Shown here: piece by piece, positions 18,594 to 27,419 of the stretch | How the letters are laid out: each line of letters starts with the position of its first letter | Position numbering within the stretch: the stretch's first letter is position 1 | Source of the DNA: G963665925 sp050596425 | GTDB lineage: Bacteria; Bacillota; Clostridia; Peptostreptococcales; Acidaminobacteraceae | Reading direction: 5' to 3' | Length of the DNA: 64,000 nt | Assembly (NCBI RefSeq): GCF_050596425.1 | Contig: NZ_CP192292.1 | Location: 4,712,001-4,776,000 of the forward strand | Translations under genes and position numbers: made by a program | Notes under the pieces: generated by a model | Seen by the model: the letters and a program-made list of their open reading frames with translations, nothing else | Told to the model about the DNA's origin: nothing | Databases searched by the model: none

Positions 18594-20452
18594 CTACTGA
18601 ACGCGTTCAACTGGACCGGTCATCATCATTTGATTGACCAGTTTTTCGAAAACACCAAACAAGCTGTCATCAAACTTCACTGATTCTTCTCTTAATATTC
18701 CCATGGCCTCTTTCCAACCATATGCAGGCCTATAGCACCTGTTTTCCGTAAGGGCATCAAACTTATCAACAAGACTGATCACTTGGGCTGGGAAAGGAAT
18801 ATCATTTCCCTTTAAACCATAGTAACCCCGACCGTTGTAATCTTCGTGATGGTATAATACCCATGACGAAAAGGCTGACATAGATGGATGATCGTTGGCA
18901 ATACAGTAACTTAGCCAAGAATGCATCTTAATGACTTCATACTCTACTTCCGAGAGAGGTTCTTCCTTATTATAGACCCGTGGGTCCGTACAGATCTTGC
19001 CGACGTCATGCCATTCACAGGCCATTCTAATTTGCGTTAAGACATCTGAAGAAAATCCAAGTTCAGCCCCCAATATTTGAGAGAGTTCCGACACACGACT
19101 GCTGTGTACAATCACTTCATTAAAAACGCCGTCTAAAGAATGGATGTCATATTCTAAATTTGGATGTTTTTCCTTTAAAATAACCTTGGCTCGGTGCATA
19201 AATTCATCGACGTCCACCTTGCCGTGGATAATATAAAGCACATCCAGGGAGGCTGTTAAAAACACCTCATCATAAATACGACTTATGCCCGTGACTGTAG
19301 CGTGCAAATCCTCAAATTCTTCTTCTGTAAAGGCTGCATGGTTTCGCATATCAAGACGGACAAGCCCCATCGGGGTATGCTGTCTAAAAGACTTTGACAA
19401 TAAACTCGATAAAGACTTTGAGGCCTTCTTTAAAAGCTGAATGTCACTTGTTGAATGGGTGATTCTATCCCGTCCACACTGCTTGGAAACATATAGCGCT
19501 TCATCGGCCAGGGCCACTAAGTTTGTATATGTGGCCACCTTACATGAATCTCCCACAGTGCTTATGCCCGCACTAACCGTGTATCCCGTCTCTTCTTTAA
19601 AACGACTGCACGCTTCATAGGCAATTTATGGGCATGGTCTTTCCCACCATAGGCACGAATAATGAATTCCTCACCACCATATTTAAAGGCCACACTATCA
19701 TTTTTTTTAGATACATCCGTTAATATGTTTGCAAACCCTATCAGTATTTTGTCCCCATAGGGATGGCCCTTGGTGTCATTGACTTGTTTAAAATGATCAA
19801 TGTCAAACATGATTATGCTCTCACCTAGCGCCGGCATGGATGTGGCTTCAATATTAGAAAAGTATGACCTATTATAAATTCCTGTTAAGGGATCTAACAC
19901 AGCCATTTCCTTAAACTCTTCCACAAGACATGCGCTTTTTAAATAAACACTCACCTGGGTGCTTATTATTTGCAAAAAAATAATTTTACTCTTATTGATT
20001 TCACAGCTTCGCGCCCAATAGCACACAAGAAATCCATAAGTGTCCTTCCCAATTCCAAGCCTGATTAAGATTGCAGATCCATCACTTAAGGCAGTCATTT
20101 CTGACTTTGACAAATCGTCAACAACGAGAATATCCTCTACATTGTCATCAAGTGTTTCAAAATCAAAATGCTCATACAAATCATTGGAGTTGCTCAAATG
20201 TCTCCACTTTTCATCGAAAACCACTTGGCTGTAACTGGCTCCAAATACCCCCTTAACGCTGTCTTCAAGCACATTCATAACCATATGGGGTTCAATATCA
20301 GACCCTATGTACTTGGACACATCAAAAAGTGTTTCCAGCATCCCCAGATCATTGTTTGTCTCATCTAGCTTTGCCTGCATTTTTGCAAAGGCTTCAGAAA
20401 CACTGATCATAGATTGTATGGCATTCTCTATTTCCCTGCCAACCGTATACAT
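18594..20452 (-). pseudogene. GAF-GGDEF-HD-GYP cyclic-di-GMP enzyme broken by a one-base frameshift
   Basis: One gene in two frames. The 5' part (ATG 20452 after GGAGGATAAC) has a GAF-like region, then GGDEF: DPLTGIYNRSYF, FDIDHFKQVND, KYGGEEFII. After GGKDHAHKL the frame goes wrong. Reading on in another frame from about 19622 restores YEACSRFKEETGYTVSAGIST and ADEALYVSKQCGR, the usual GGDEF ending, then an HD-GYP domain with EWHDVGK, YHHEDYNGRG and DKFDALT. Loss of one G (TTGGCC to TTGCC) near 19622-19625 explains it. Intact, it would both make (GGEEF) and degrade cyclic di-GMP. A sequencing error is the main alternative. Confidence 0.85.
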
Positions 20453-20660
20453 GTTATCCTCCGTCCACACCACACCATTTTCCTAGATTGCCTGTGAAAT
20501 ACGAACCTTCACAAAGCATTTAGGCTTCTATATAGATTAATTATATCACGTTGACACACAAGAAAGGCCTGTTAAAAGTATGCTTTTTTCCTACCGTAAA
20601 TCGTATTTACTCGACTTATAAGATGGGTTTCAATTGCTTCTTTTCTTGCGCATACTGTGA

Positions 20661-20819
20661 CACAGAGCAATCTTTGATTGCTTCTGTCCTTGCACATACT
20701 ATGGCACAGAGCAATCTTTGATTGCTTCTGTCCTTGCACATACTGTGGTACAGAGCAATCTTTGATTGCTTCTGTCCTTGCACATACTGTGGCACAGAGC
20801 AATCTTTGATTGCTTCTGT
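20661..20819. repeat. Four tandem copies of a 44-bp repeat
   Basis: Copies begin at 20661, 20705, 20749 and 20793. Each joins a 26-bp imperfect palindrome (ACAGAGCAATC...ATTGCTTCTGT) to an 18-bp spacer containing TTGCACATACT. Copies differ at one or two bases. The array runs directly into the large palindrome at 20820. Confidence 0.9.
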
Positions 20820-20925
20820 CGCGATGCGCGCCAGATAGTTTTAAATGACAAGCTCAGGACTTGAGAGTGAACTCTCAGATCCTGAGCTTGTCATTTAAAA
20901 CTGCCTTGCTTTGCATTTCGCGCAA
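20820..20925. repeat. Palindromic element with conserved flanks, copy 1
   Basis: A ~30-bp-arm inverted repeat (20837-20902) starting AGTTTTAAATGACAAGCTCA is set between TCGCGATGCGCGCC on the left and GCCTTGCTTTGCATTTCGCG on the right. The flanks match those at 37045-37170, but the arms are unrelated in sequence to that copy. Confidence 0.75.
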
Positions 20926-20963
20926 AAAAACAACCCCACTCCGCTTTTGCGGTCTTGGGGTTG
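20924..20963 (-). terminator. Terminator for the zinc-ribbon gene
   Basis: On the minus strand CAACCCCA and TGGGGTTG close a stem with an inner CCGC/GCGG pair, followed by TTTTTTT. Confidence 0.75.
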
Positions 20964-21155
20964 TGTTCTTCTTATATGCATTTAGGGGGGAGGATGCATA
21001 CAACTATATCAATCTATTTTTGTAGGGGGATTACTTATCTATGTGTACATTATAAAGTGTAATTATTAACGAAATATGTACACACTGTGAAATTTCTGTT
21101 AGCAATCCACGCCTTCATGACATCGCTGTCCCTCTTGCCCTATTATCTATTCCTT

Positions 21156-21413
21156 TTAGTAGCCACTTGAATACACAAGCAGTTGACCATGGGTGGCATA
21201 GTCTATGGGATTAATGCCAAGCTCCATGACTTTTCTTGCTATTGCCACATTCACTATATTGCCTTTATATCCGCAAAGAGAACAGGTTCCACTTTGATAA
21301 AGCGCTCCTGGAAAACACTCTGTACATCCCACATCCACTTTGCAATTATCACACACATTTAGTTTATCAATGCCACGAAGGCCTGATATATAGACTCTCA
21401 TCTGCGGAAACAT
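21156..21413 (-). CDS. Small cysteine-rich zinc-ribbon-like protein, unknown function
   Basis: 85 residues, not recognised. Three CxxC-type pairs are seen, CDNCKVDVGCTECFPG then CSLCGYKG, which suggests one or two structural zinc sites. A short helical C-terminus follows. The start at 21413 is supported by GGAGGTGA in a good position (spacer ACAGCA); longer readings to 21527 lack a ribosome site. It stands alone, with its own terminator, opposite the phosphate transport genes. Confidence 0.65.
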   Translation of the reverse strand: MFPQMRVYISGLRGIDKLNVCDNCKVDVGCTECFPGALYQSGTCSLCGYKGNIVNVAIARKVMELGINPIDYATHGQLLVYSSGY

Positions 21414-21684
21414 TGCTGTCACCTCCACTTGCACTAAGTTATTCGAATATTGTAGGACTTTATTATACTCCATTTGCCAAACTGTGTCGAATAATGTCGA
21501 TAAAAGTTTTTTCACATTTGTTGCCAAACAAAACGAATATTACATTTTGTATCATTTGTAATATGATACCCAAAATTCTAAGTCAAATTTATATCTTTCA
21601 TATTTTATGTTACTATCAAATGGATCCGTTCTATCGTTTTATCGACATGCATAAGTGGTATCAATAGACAGAGGGGGAACTTAA

Positions 21685-22335
21685 ATGAATTCATTTTTCA
21701 AAAAATCTGTAGAACTCAACTTAAAAATCGAAAAGTTTCTGGATACTATCTCAAATAGTTTAACCCTATTTGAGTCTGCAATGAGCCATTACTTAGAAGA
21801 TGATACAGCCACTTATAAAGACCACATGCTCCGTATCAATGATCTTGAATCCGAAGCGGATGAGCTGGAAAAGGAGATCAAGGTCTCCCTTTATAAGTAT
21901 ATGCTTCTCCCCGATACACGGGCTGATGTCCTTTCCTTGGTTAAAAGCCTGGATGACATTATTGACATGGCTGAGGAAATCACGAAGGACATTCACATTC
22001 AAAAACCAAATTTCCCCACCGGTCTTCACAAGGACATTCTCGATATGACAAAGAACTCGGTGGCATCTGCTGAAACACTTCTCACAGCCACTCGAACCTT
22101 CTTCCACGAAGTGCATTTGGTATCATCACATACAAGCAAAGTCAAATTTTTCGAACATGAGGCTGACTTAATAGAGGATAAAATCAACGACCAAATTTTC
22201 AATGGTGGAGAAGTTCATGACCTCAGCGAAAAAATGCAGCTCAAACGATTTATCAGCAAGGTTTCTAACATTGCCGACACCGCTGAAGTGATCAGTGACA
22301 AGCTCACTATTTTCACAATTAAAAGAGAAGTCTAG
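21685..22335 (+). CDS. DUF47 family (PhoU-like) Pit accessory protein
   Basis: 216 residues, nearly all helical, with charged heptads and the DUF47 features EADELEKEIKVSLYKYMLLP and SKVSNIADTAEVISDKL. Members are distant PhoU relatives encoded next to Pit transporters and are thought to control phosphate uptake from the cytoplasmic side. It sits 8 bp before pit with AGAGGGGGAA as ribosome site, so the two are co-expressed. Confidence 0.9.
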   Translation: MNSFFKKSVELNLKIEKFLDTISNSLTLFESAMSHYLEDDTATYKDHMLRINDLESEADELEKEIKVSLYKYMLLPDTRADVLSLVKSLDDIIDMAEEITKDIHIQKPNFPTGLHKDILDMTKNSVASAETLLTATRTFFHEVHLVSSHTSKVKFFEHEADLIEDKINDQIFNGGEVHDLSEKMQLKRFISKVSNIADTAEVISDKLTIFTIKREV

Positions 22336-22343
22336 GTGATATT

Positions 22344-23387
22344 ATGTTGCTCACAATTTTTTATATTTCAAGCGGACTTTTTCTCGGCTGGTCTCTTGGT
22401 GCCAATGATGCAGCCAATCTATTTGGAACAGCTGTTGGTGCAAAAGTTGTAAAATTTCGAACCGCTGCCATTATAATGAGTATTTTTGTAATTATAGGGG
22501 CAGTTGCCAGCGGATCGGGCGCCAGCCATACCCTTGGAAAGCTTGGGTCGATTTCTTCCCTTTCCGGTGCCTTTATTGTGGCGCTTTCTTCTGCTGTAAC
22601 CATATTTATCATGACCAAGTATGGCCTCCCGGTGTCAACATCGCAGTCTATTGTTGGAGCCATTGTTGGATGGAATCTTTTCTCTTCCAGCCCAACAAGT
22701 TTTGATACGCTCTCGAAAATTGTTATGACCTGGGTGCTTTGCCCTGTCTTATCTGCAAGTTTTTCAATCATTTTTTATAAAATTTTCAAGCACCGAACCA
22801 AGACCATGAAAATGAACCTCTTCATGCGCCATTACTGGATTCGGCTCGGTCTTATCCTTGTAGGGGCCTTTGGAGCCTATTCTTTAGGTGCAAATAACAT
22901 TGCCAATGTTATGGGGGTCTTTGTAAACGCTGTGGAGATCAATGCTTTAGACCTAGGCCTATTCACAGTCAGCAAGACTCAAATTTTGTTTTTTATAGGT
23001 GCCTTGGCCATTTCTGTGGGCATTTTCACATATTCTAAAAATGTTATGACCACAGTTGGCAACAATCTTTATAAGATTTCTCCCGCCACAGCTCTTGTGG
23101 TGGTTTTATCAAGTTCTTTCGTCCTTTTTATATTTGCATCTGTATCCCTTCAAAATTTCTTGCTCTCACTTAATCTGCCAGCCCTTCCACTTGTACCTGT
23201 ATCCAGTTCACAGGCTGTTGTAGGGGCTATAATTGGCATAGGCATTGCCAAGGGCGATCGGAATATAAATTTAAAAAAGCTGGGACGAATTTCCTTTGGA
23301 TGGATTTTGACACCAACGCTGTCTCTTCTTCTGTCCTATGTGAGCCTTTTCTTTATGCAGAATGTTTTTATGCAAAGTGTTATATAA
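22344..23387 (+). CDS. pit: Pit family inorganic phosphate transporter
   Basis: 347 residues, about ten membrane segments. The two inverted family repeats are seen: GANDAANLFGTAVGAKV near residue 20 and LGANNIANVMGVFV near 180, plus PVSTSQSIVGAIVGWNL and PVSSSQAVVGAIIGIGI. The family imports phosphate, often as a metal-phosphate complex, with protons or sodium. It follows the DUF47 gene directly. Confidence 0.93.
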   Translation: MLLTIFYISSGLFLGWSLGANDAANLFGTAVGAKVVKFRTAAIIMSIFVIIGAVASGSGASHTLGKLGSISSLSGAFIVALSSAVTIFIMTKYGLPVSTSQSIVGAIVGWNLFSSSPTSFDTLSKIVMTWVLCPVLSASFSIIFYKIFKHRTKTMKMNLFMRHYWIRLGLILVGAFGAYSLGANNIANVMGVFVNAVEINALDLGLFTVSKTQILFFIGALAISVGIFTYSKNVMTTVGNNLYKISPATALVVVLSSSFVLFIFASVSLQNFLLSLNLPALPLVPVSSSQAVVGAIIGIGIAKGDRNINLKKLGRISFGWILTPTLSLLLSYVSLFFMQNVFMQSVI

Positions 23388-23427
23388 GACCTTTTCAATT
23401 TACAAAGATTCAACCAGTATTCCAAAA

Positions 23428-23478
23428 AAACAAAAAGACCTTTCTAGGTCTTTTTAGGTCTTTCTAGGTCTTTTTTTT
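23428..23478. terminator. Terminator repeats after pit
   Basis: Repeated AAGACCT/AGGTCTT units give stacked hairpins followed by TTTTTTTT. They overlap the last codons of the convergent flavin reductase gene. Confidence 0.7.
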
Positions 23479-24183
23479 GTTTGTATGACGTTTTTTAGAA
23501 GTTTTCGAACCACTTCTTTTCTTACTCGAGCTGGCCTTTCGCTTGGTCTTGTTTTTCGGACCATTAGGCGCTCCAGAGGTCTCACTGGTCTTTCTTTTTC
23601 TTTCTTTTTGCTGTTTTGTCTTTTTCTTCATAACAGAGTAGCCAAAGGTTCCAAGCTGGTCTCCAAGACCAAAATAGGCCCCGTGACTGTAGCAGATTGG
23701 ACGTGACTTGTCTAAGTGGAACTTACCTTTTTCATCAAAGTAAGCTTCATCAGCATGGACAGCAAGGACTTCTGCCATAAACATATCGTGACTTCCCAGT
23801 TCGATAACCTGTGTCACACGGCACTCAATATTCACTGGAGACTCTTTAATAAGTGGCGCCTTCACATGGGTGGCCGGCTCTGGCGTTAAACCGGTCACTT
23901 CAAATTTATTGACATCTCTTCCCGAGCGAACGCCACAAAAATCCGTTGGGTGAACCAGGGCCTCTGTGGTCAGGTTAATGACAAACTCTGAAGACTCTTT
24001 TATAAGATTATAAGAGTGACGTTCCTTCCTTACAGATATATATGTCATGGCTGGGGCTGTATTTATTGTCCCAGTCCAGGCAATGGTTATTATATTGTAG
24101 TTTTCCGGTTCAGACCCACAAGTGATCATAGCTGCTGGCACAGGATAAATCATTGTACCAGGTTTCCATGTTACTTTACTCAT
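23464..24183 (-). CDS. Flavin reductase-like (FMN-binding split barrel) protein with lysine-rich tail
   Basis: 239 residues. Residues 1-185 match the flavin reductase domain family: PVPAAMITCG, NIITIAWTGTIN, PTDFCGVRSGRDVNKF and ESPVNIECRV. Such proteins bind FMN and serve as NAD(P)H:flavin reductases or electron carriers. The last ~54 residues are a low-complexity tail rich in Lys, Arg, Ser and Thr, absent from ordinary members and reminiscent of nucleic-acid-binding tails. The tail is encoded partly by terminator-like repeats at the 3' end. Start at ATG 24183. Confidence 0.85.
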   Translation of the reverse strand: MSKVTWKPGTMIYPVPAAMITCGSEPENYNIITIAWTGTINTAPAMTYISVRKERHSYNLIKESSEFVINLTTEALVHPTDFCGVRSGRDVNKFEVTGLTPEPATHVKAPLIKESPVNIECRVTQVIELGSHDMFMAEVLAVHADEAYFDEKGKFHLDKSRPICYSHGAYFGLGDQLGTFGYSVMKKKTKQQKERKRKTSETSGAPNGPKNKTKRKASSSKKRSGSKTSKKRHTNKKKT

Positions 24184-24227
24184 GCCAATTCCTTTCTACT
24201 TCTCGTCTTACCAAAGACCAATTTGAT

Positions 24228-24602
24228 TTAGGCCCCATCTGGGCTTGTGTTTTCCACCAACTGAATACGATATCCGTTGGGATCAAGAATATAGAAAAAC
24301 TTCACATATGGGTTTGGTGCAACAGGACCTTCAATGATTTCTATCCCCTTATTCTTTAAATGTTCTATGAAGGCATCCACCGAATCAACAGAAAAGCCTG
24401 TGGAAACATAGCTGGTGAATGTCACATCTTTTTGAGGTGTGCTAATAAGCTCAAACTTGGTTTCACCACTGCCCAGGAATGCAATTTCAACACCCTCTGC
24501 TGGGCTGTAACGCTTGTCAACTGTTAAATCAAGAACCTGAGTATAAAACGAAACTGATTCATCCATGTTTTTGACATGAATTGTTGTCCATAAATTTTTC
24601 AT
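24228..24602 (-). CDS. VOC (glyoxalase/bleomycin resistance) family protein
   Basis: 124 residues with the two beta-alpha-beta-beta-beta units of the vicinal oxygen chelate fold: WTTIHVKNMDESVSFYTQVL at the start and VKFFYILDPNGYRIQLVEN at the end. The His and Glu metal-ligand positions are partly kept. The substrate is unknown; glyoxalase I activity is possible but not shown. It is 44 bp upstream of the flavin reductase gene on the same strand, so possibly co-transcribed. Confidence 0.88.
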   Translation of the reverse strand: MKNLWTTIHVKNMDESVSFYTQVLDLTVDKRYSPAEGVEIAFLGSGETKFELISTPQKDVTFTSYVSTGFSVDSVDAFIEHLKNKGIEIIEGPVAPNPYVKFFYILDPNGYRIQLVENTSPDGA

Positions 24603-24878
24603 TGTCCGCGCCTCCTATTGGCTTGTCACATGTCTGTATGGATCAAGACACTTCTGATCCACTTAAATCCAAAGTTCTTTGACGCACTAACTTTAGACTT
24701 TCCCCGACCGTATAGGTCGCACAATCTGATTTGACCTCAAAAGTGATATTTAACTTTCAAAATATCAGCATATATTCCCTTAGTTATCCCTATAGCTATT
24801 AGATATTTATGAATCAATCATTATAGGAAGGGTTTTCATCTTTAAGTGGTCAACTATTCTTTTACCATTATAACAAAG
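24603..24878. other. Intergenic region, no feature recognised
   Basis: AT-rich sequence between the VOC gene start and the terminator of the prd operon. It must hold the VOC promoter, but no clear -35/-10 pair was found. Confidence 0.4.
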
Positions 24879-24909
24879 AAAAACCCTGCTCCAAAGGAAC
24901 AAGGTTTTT
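24879..24909 (-). terminator. Terminator at the end of the prd operon
   Basis: AAAAACC...GGTTTTT with inner TCC/GGA pairing lies 39 bp after the TauE-like gene, and T-rich sequence follows on the minus strand. Confidence 0.75.
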
Positions 24910-24947
24910 CTGATTGAGAAAGTAAAGTCATTTAATGAATAACTTGC

Positions 24948-25829
24948 TTATGCTGCAGCGCTGTCAGCTCCAGAAGCTGGCTTAGATGCAGATTTAAGCA
25001 TAGTGATTGACGTGTATAGGATAACGCCGATTACAAGCCAAGTCAGAATCTCAAGTGGAAGTGACTTAACGAAGTAAGCTGCGATGAATACACCAACAAT
25101 ACCACCCAGTGTGATACCCATTGCCGCACGACGGTCGTATGCGCCAGTCTTAACGAACTTAACTGATGCAGCTGGCATTAGGAATGCACAAGAACCCATC
25201 ATGATTGGGAAAGCAACAGCCGGTGACATACCTAGGAAGTAGATAAGAGCCATACATGGTGCGTATAGACCAATACCTGCAGTCATTAGGGCACCTAGAA
25301 TAAAGTTACCCACTACAGCGATAATAAGCTTTGCACCTGTAAGACCAATTGCTTCGCCACCACCAGGCATGATGCCTAGGCGACCAGCAGCCATAAGACC
25401 TGCAGTGATCAGTAGGGCAACACCCATGATCATCTGGATCTTCTTCTCAGGAAGCTTGGATACAAAACCAGCACCAATCCATGCGCCAATTGTTGCAGCC
25501 GCAAGCATGCTAACTAGTGTTACAGTTTCTACTTCGATAACTTGAATAAAAATAAATGCTTCTAGAACCACGGGAATCGTACAAGATACATTCAGTGTAC
25601 CTGGTAGAACACGGTCTTTCGTTTGTTTAAAACCTTTTAGTAGTGCAGTTGTTGGTGCAAAAGAACCAATACCTAGCGTATCAAAGAAGTTTGTAACAAA
25701 ACCAATACCCATAACCTTTGGCCAAGAGTTGTCCTCAAGGTTATTCTTGTTCTTAGCAAAGTCCAATCCGAACATTACTGAGAACCATGCCGTTAGTCCC
25801 CCCAGTACGCCTAATACAGCTGTTAACAT
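24948..25829 (-). CDS. TauE/SafE family membrane transporter in the prd operon
   Basis: 293 residues with about eight membrane segments and the TauE/SafE layout, two repeats each carrying a glycine/proline-rich stretch (GIGSFAPTTALLKG and GIGLYAPCMALIYFLGM). Known relatives export sulfite, sulfoacetate or other organic anions. It starts 27 bp after prdF, and the terminator follows it, so it is probably the last gene of the proline reductase transcript. A role in moving proline, 5-aminovalerate or a sulfur/selenium anion is conceivable; none is shown by the sequence. Confidence 0.85.
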   Translation of the reverse strand: MLTAVLGVLGGLTAWFSVMFGLDFAKNKNNLEDNSWPKVMGIGFVTNFFDTLGIGSFAPTTALLKGFKQTKDRVLPGTLNVSCTIPVVLEAFIFIQVIEVETVTLVSMLAAATIGAWIGAGFVSKLPEKKIQMIMGVALLITAGLMAAGRLGIMPGGGEAIGLTGAKLIIAVVGNFILGALMTAGIGLYAPCMALIYFLGMSPAVAFPIMMGSCAFLMPAASVKFVKTGAYDRRAAMGITLGGIVGVFIAAYFVKSLPLEILTWLVIGVILYTSITMLKSASKPASGADSAAA

Positions 25830-25856
25830 AGTCTTCCTCCTTAATGATTGTGTAAT

Positions 25857-26864
25857 CTATTTCAAGCTGAAACCGTACTTCACTGGATCCTCTGGATCAA
25901 TGATGAAGTGGTTAAAGCCTGTAATATAAGCTGAACCTGTGATCTCAGGAATGATTGCTTTTTCTTTACCAACCATCTCTTCGCCCACAATTCTCCCCTT
26001 AAATAACGTGCCAAGGATACTTTCGTATACAAACAGCTCGTCGTGGCCAATTTGACCTTTAGCGTGAAGTGTTGCTAGTTTTGCACTCGTGCCCGTTCCG
26101 CATGGCGAGCGGTCCACTTGACCCTGACCAAAAACAACAACATTTTTGTAGTCAGCATCTTCATGTGTTGGGTCATCAAAAAACTCAACAAGATCAACCT
26201 TATTGATATGGCTTAGTTCTGGGTGTCTAACTTCTACGTGCTCGTTAACGGCATCGCGAATTTTCAGACCCATATCAAGAAGCTTAGATGCATTGTTTGG
26301 CTCTACTTTTACATTTAATTTTCTTGCATCGACAATAGCAAAGAAGCTGCCGCCAAAAGAAATATCCATTTCCACATCACCAATAGATGGCACTGGAACA
26401 ACAACATCTCTCATAAAGTTGAAAGCTGGAACGTTCACGATAGATACTTCTTTTACCTTACCATCGTTAACCGCTGCACGCGCAGTGATTAGACCTGCTG
26501 GCGTATCCATCTTGACTTCTGTAAATGGCTCAACCGCTTCAACCATACCAGTTTCAATCGCTACAGTAATAGCACCAATAGAACCGTGGCCACACATGTT
26601 TAGGTAGCCGCCACCATCCATGAAAATGATTCCAAAATCAGAGCCCTCATTCACTGGAGGCGTCATGATTGAACCGAACATATCGCCATGTCCTCTTGGC
26701 TCATGCATAACAGCTGTTCTTAGGTTATCCATTTTGTCTTCTAGGTAGTTCTTTTTGTCTGCCATTGTCTTGCCAGGAATATTTGGTACGCCGCCCACAA
26801 TAATTCTTGTAGGTTCGCCCATAGTATGTGAATCCACCACATTTAGACTTCTGATTGCTTTCAC
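25857..26864 (-). CDS. prdF: Proline racemase
   Basis: 335 residues. The two catalytic cysteines are in MCGHGSIG (about residue 85) and SPCGTGTSA (about 249), the signature of cofactor-free proline racemase. It turns L-proline into D-proline, the substrate of the PrdAB reductase. I start it at GTG 26864, seven bases after GAGAGGAG, rather than ATG 26885, because this gives the usual family length. It lies downstream of prdE. The Cys pair separates it from hydroxyproline epimerases only partly; the context makes proline by far the likeliest substrate. Confidence 0.93.
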   Translation of the reverse strand: MKAIRSLNVVDSHTMGEPTRIIVGGVPNIPGKTMADKKNYLEDKMDNLRTAVMHEPRGHGDMFGSIMTPPVNEGSDFGIIFMDGGGYLNMCGHGSIGAITVAIETGMVEAVEPFTEVKMDTPAGLITARAAVNDGKVKEVSIVNVPAFNFMRDVVVPVPSIGDVEMDISFGGSFFAIVDARKLNVKVEPNNASKLLDMGLKIRDAVNEHVEVRHPELSHINKVDLVEFFDDPTHEDADYKNVVVFGQGQVDRSPCGTGTSAKLATLHAKGQIGHDELFVYESILGTLFKGRIVGEEMVGKEKAIIPEITGSAYITGFNHFIIDPEDPVKYGFSLK

Positions 26865-26950
26865 TTTGAATCTCCTCTCACTCATTAATGCTGATCTAAA
26901 TCTCTAAATTGTTATTTTTTTCACTTTGAAGCTTCTAAAAAAACAGATTT

Positions 26951-27409
26951 TTAACGCATTTTCAGTTTTAAAAAGGCCAGTGCCTTTCTTGCATCCAATC
27001 TGTTCACAGTGTTTTCACCAACAACCTCTGTTTCAATGCCCTCTTTGGACTTGTTGAAATCAACGATTGTATCCATGTACGGATTGGTTACAACAAATCG
27101 ACCTTGAACACCCTGAAAACTTAATCCAGAGACGGGTATTCCCCTTTTGCCTAGTGCTTCAATAGTGTTAGCGTAATCGACGTGAGAGTTTCCCCAGCCA
27201 TCGACAGATATTAGTACGCCATCCACTCGGGCCGCTTCTGCCCAAGCAGCTGCTCGTTCACCGACAAACATTTTTTCAGTATTTCCTTGAGGTGTGCCTA
27301 CAACGAGTACACCTACCAGATCAATATCATCATCATTGTCAACAACATCCAGTAGTGGATCGCGAAAATGATGCAGCGACGTTTCTTTAGTAGATGGTCC
27401 TATTCCCAT
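26951..27409 (-). CDS. prdE: PrdE, PrdA C-terminal (pyruvoyl-subunit-like) paralogue
   Basis: 152 residues that align with the part of PrdA after its processing site: MGIGPSTKETS here against CIGPASKETS in PrdA, then GWGNSHVDYA against GFGNNHIDFA and FVVTNPYMDTIVDFNKS against a like stretch. The cysteine that becomes the pyruvoyl group in PrdA is absent. It is encoded directly after PrdD (10-bp gap); PrdD's stop codon lies in its ribosome site TAGGAGG. The role is not established; it may form a PrdA-like accessory complex with PrdD. Confidence 0.9.
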   Translation of the reverse strand: MGIGPSTKETSLHHFRDPLLDVVDNDDDIDLVGVLVVGTPQGNTEKMFVGERAAAWAEAARVDGVLISVDGWGNSHVDYANTIEALGKRGIPVSGLSFQGVQGRFVVTNPYMDTIVDFNKSKEGIETEVVGENTVNRLDARKALAFLKLKMR

Positions 27410-27419
27410 TTTGCGCCTC

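Noticed and set aside
20572..20802. Open frame of 76 codons with repeated peptide (CHSMCKDRS-like)
   Set aside because: It is just the translation of the 44-bp tandem repeat; no ribosome site and no similarity.
20661..20819. Possible CRISPR array
   Set aside because: The 44-bp copies are contiguous; the 18-bp spacer part is the same in every copy, not unique, and no cas genes are near.
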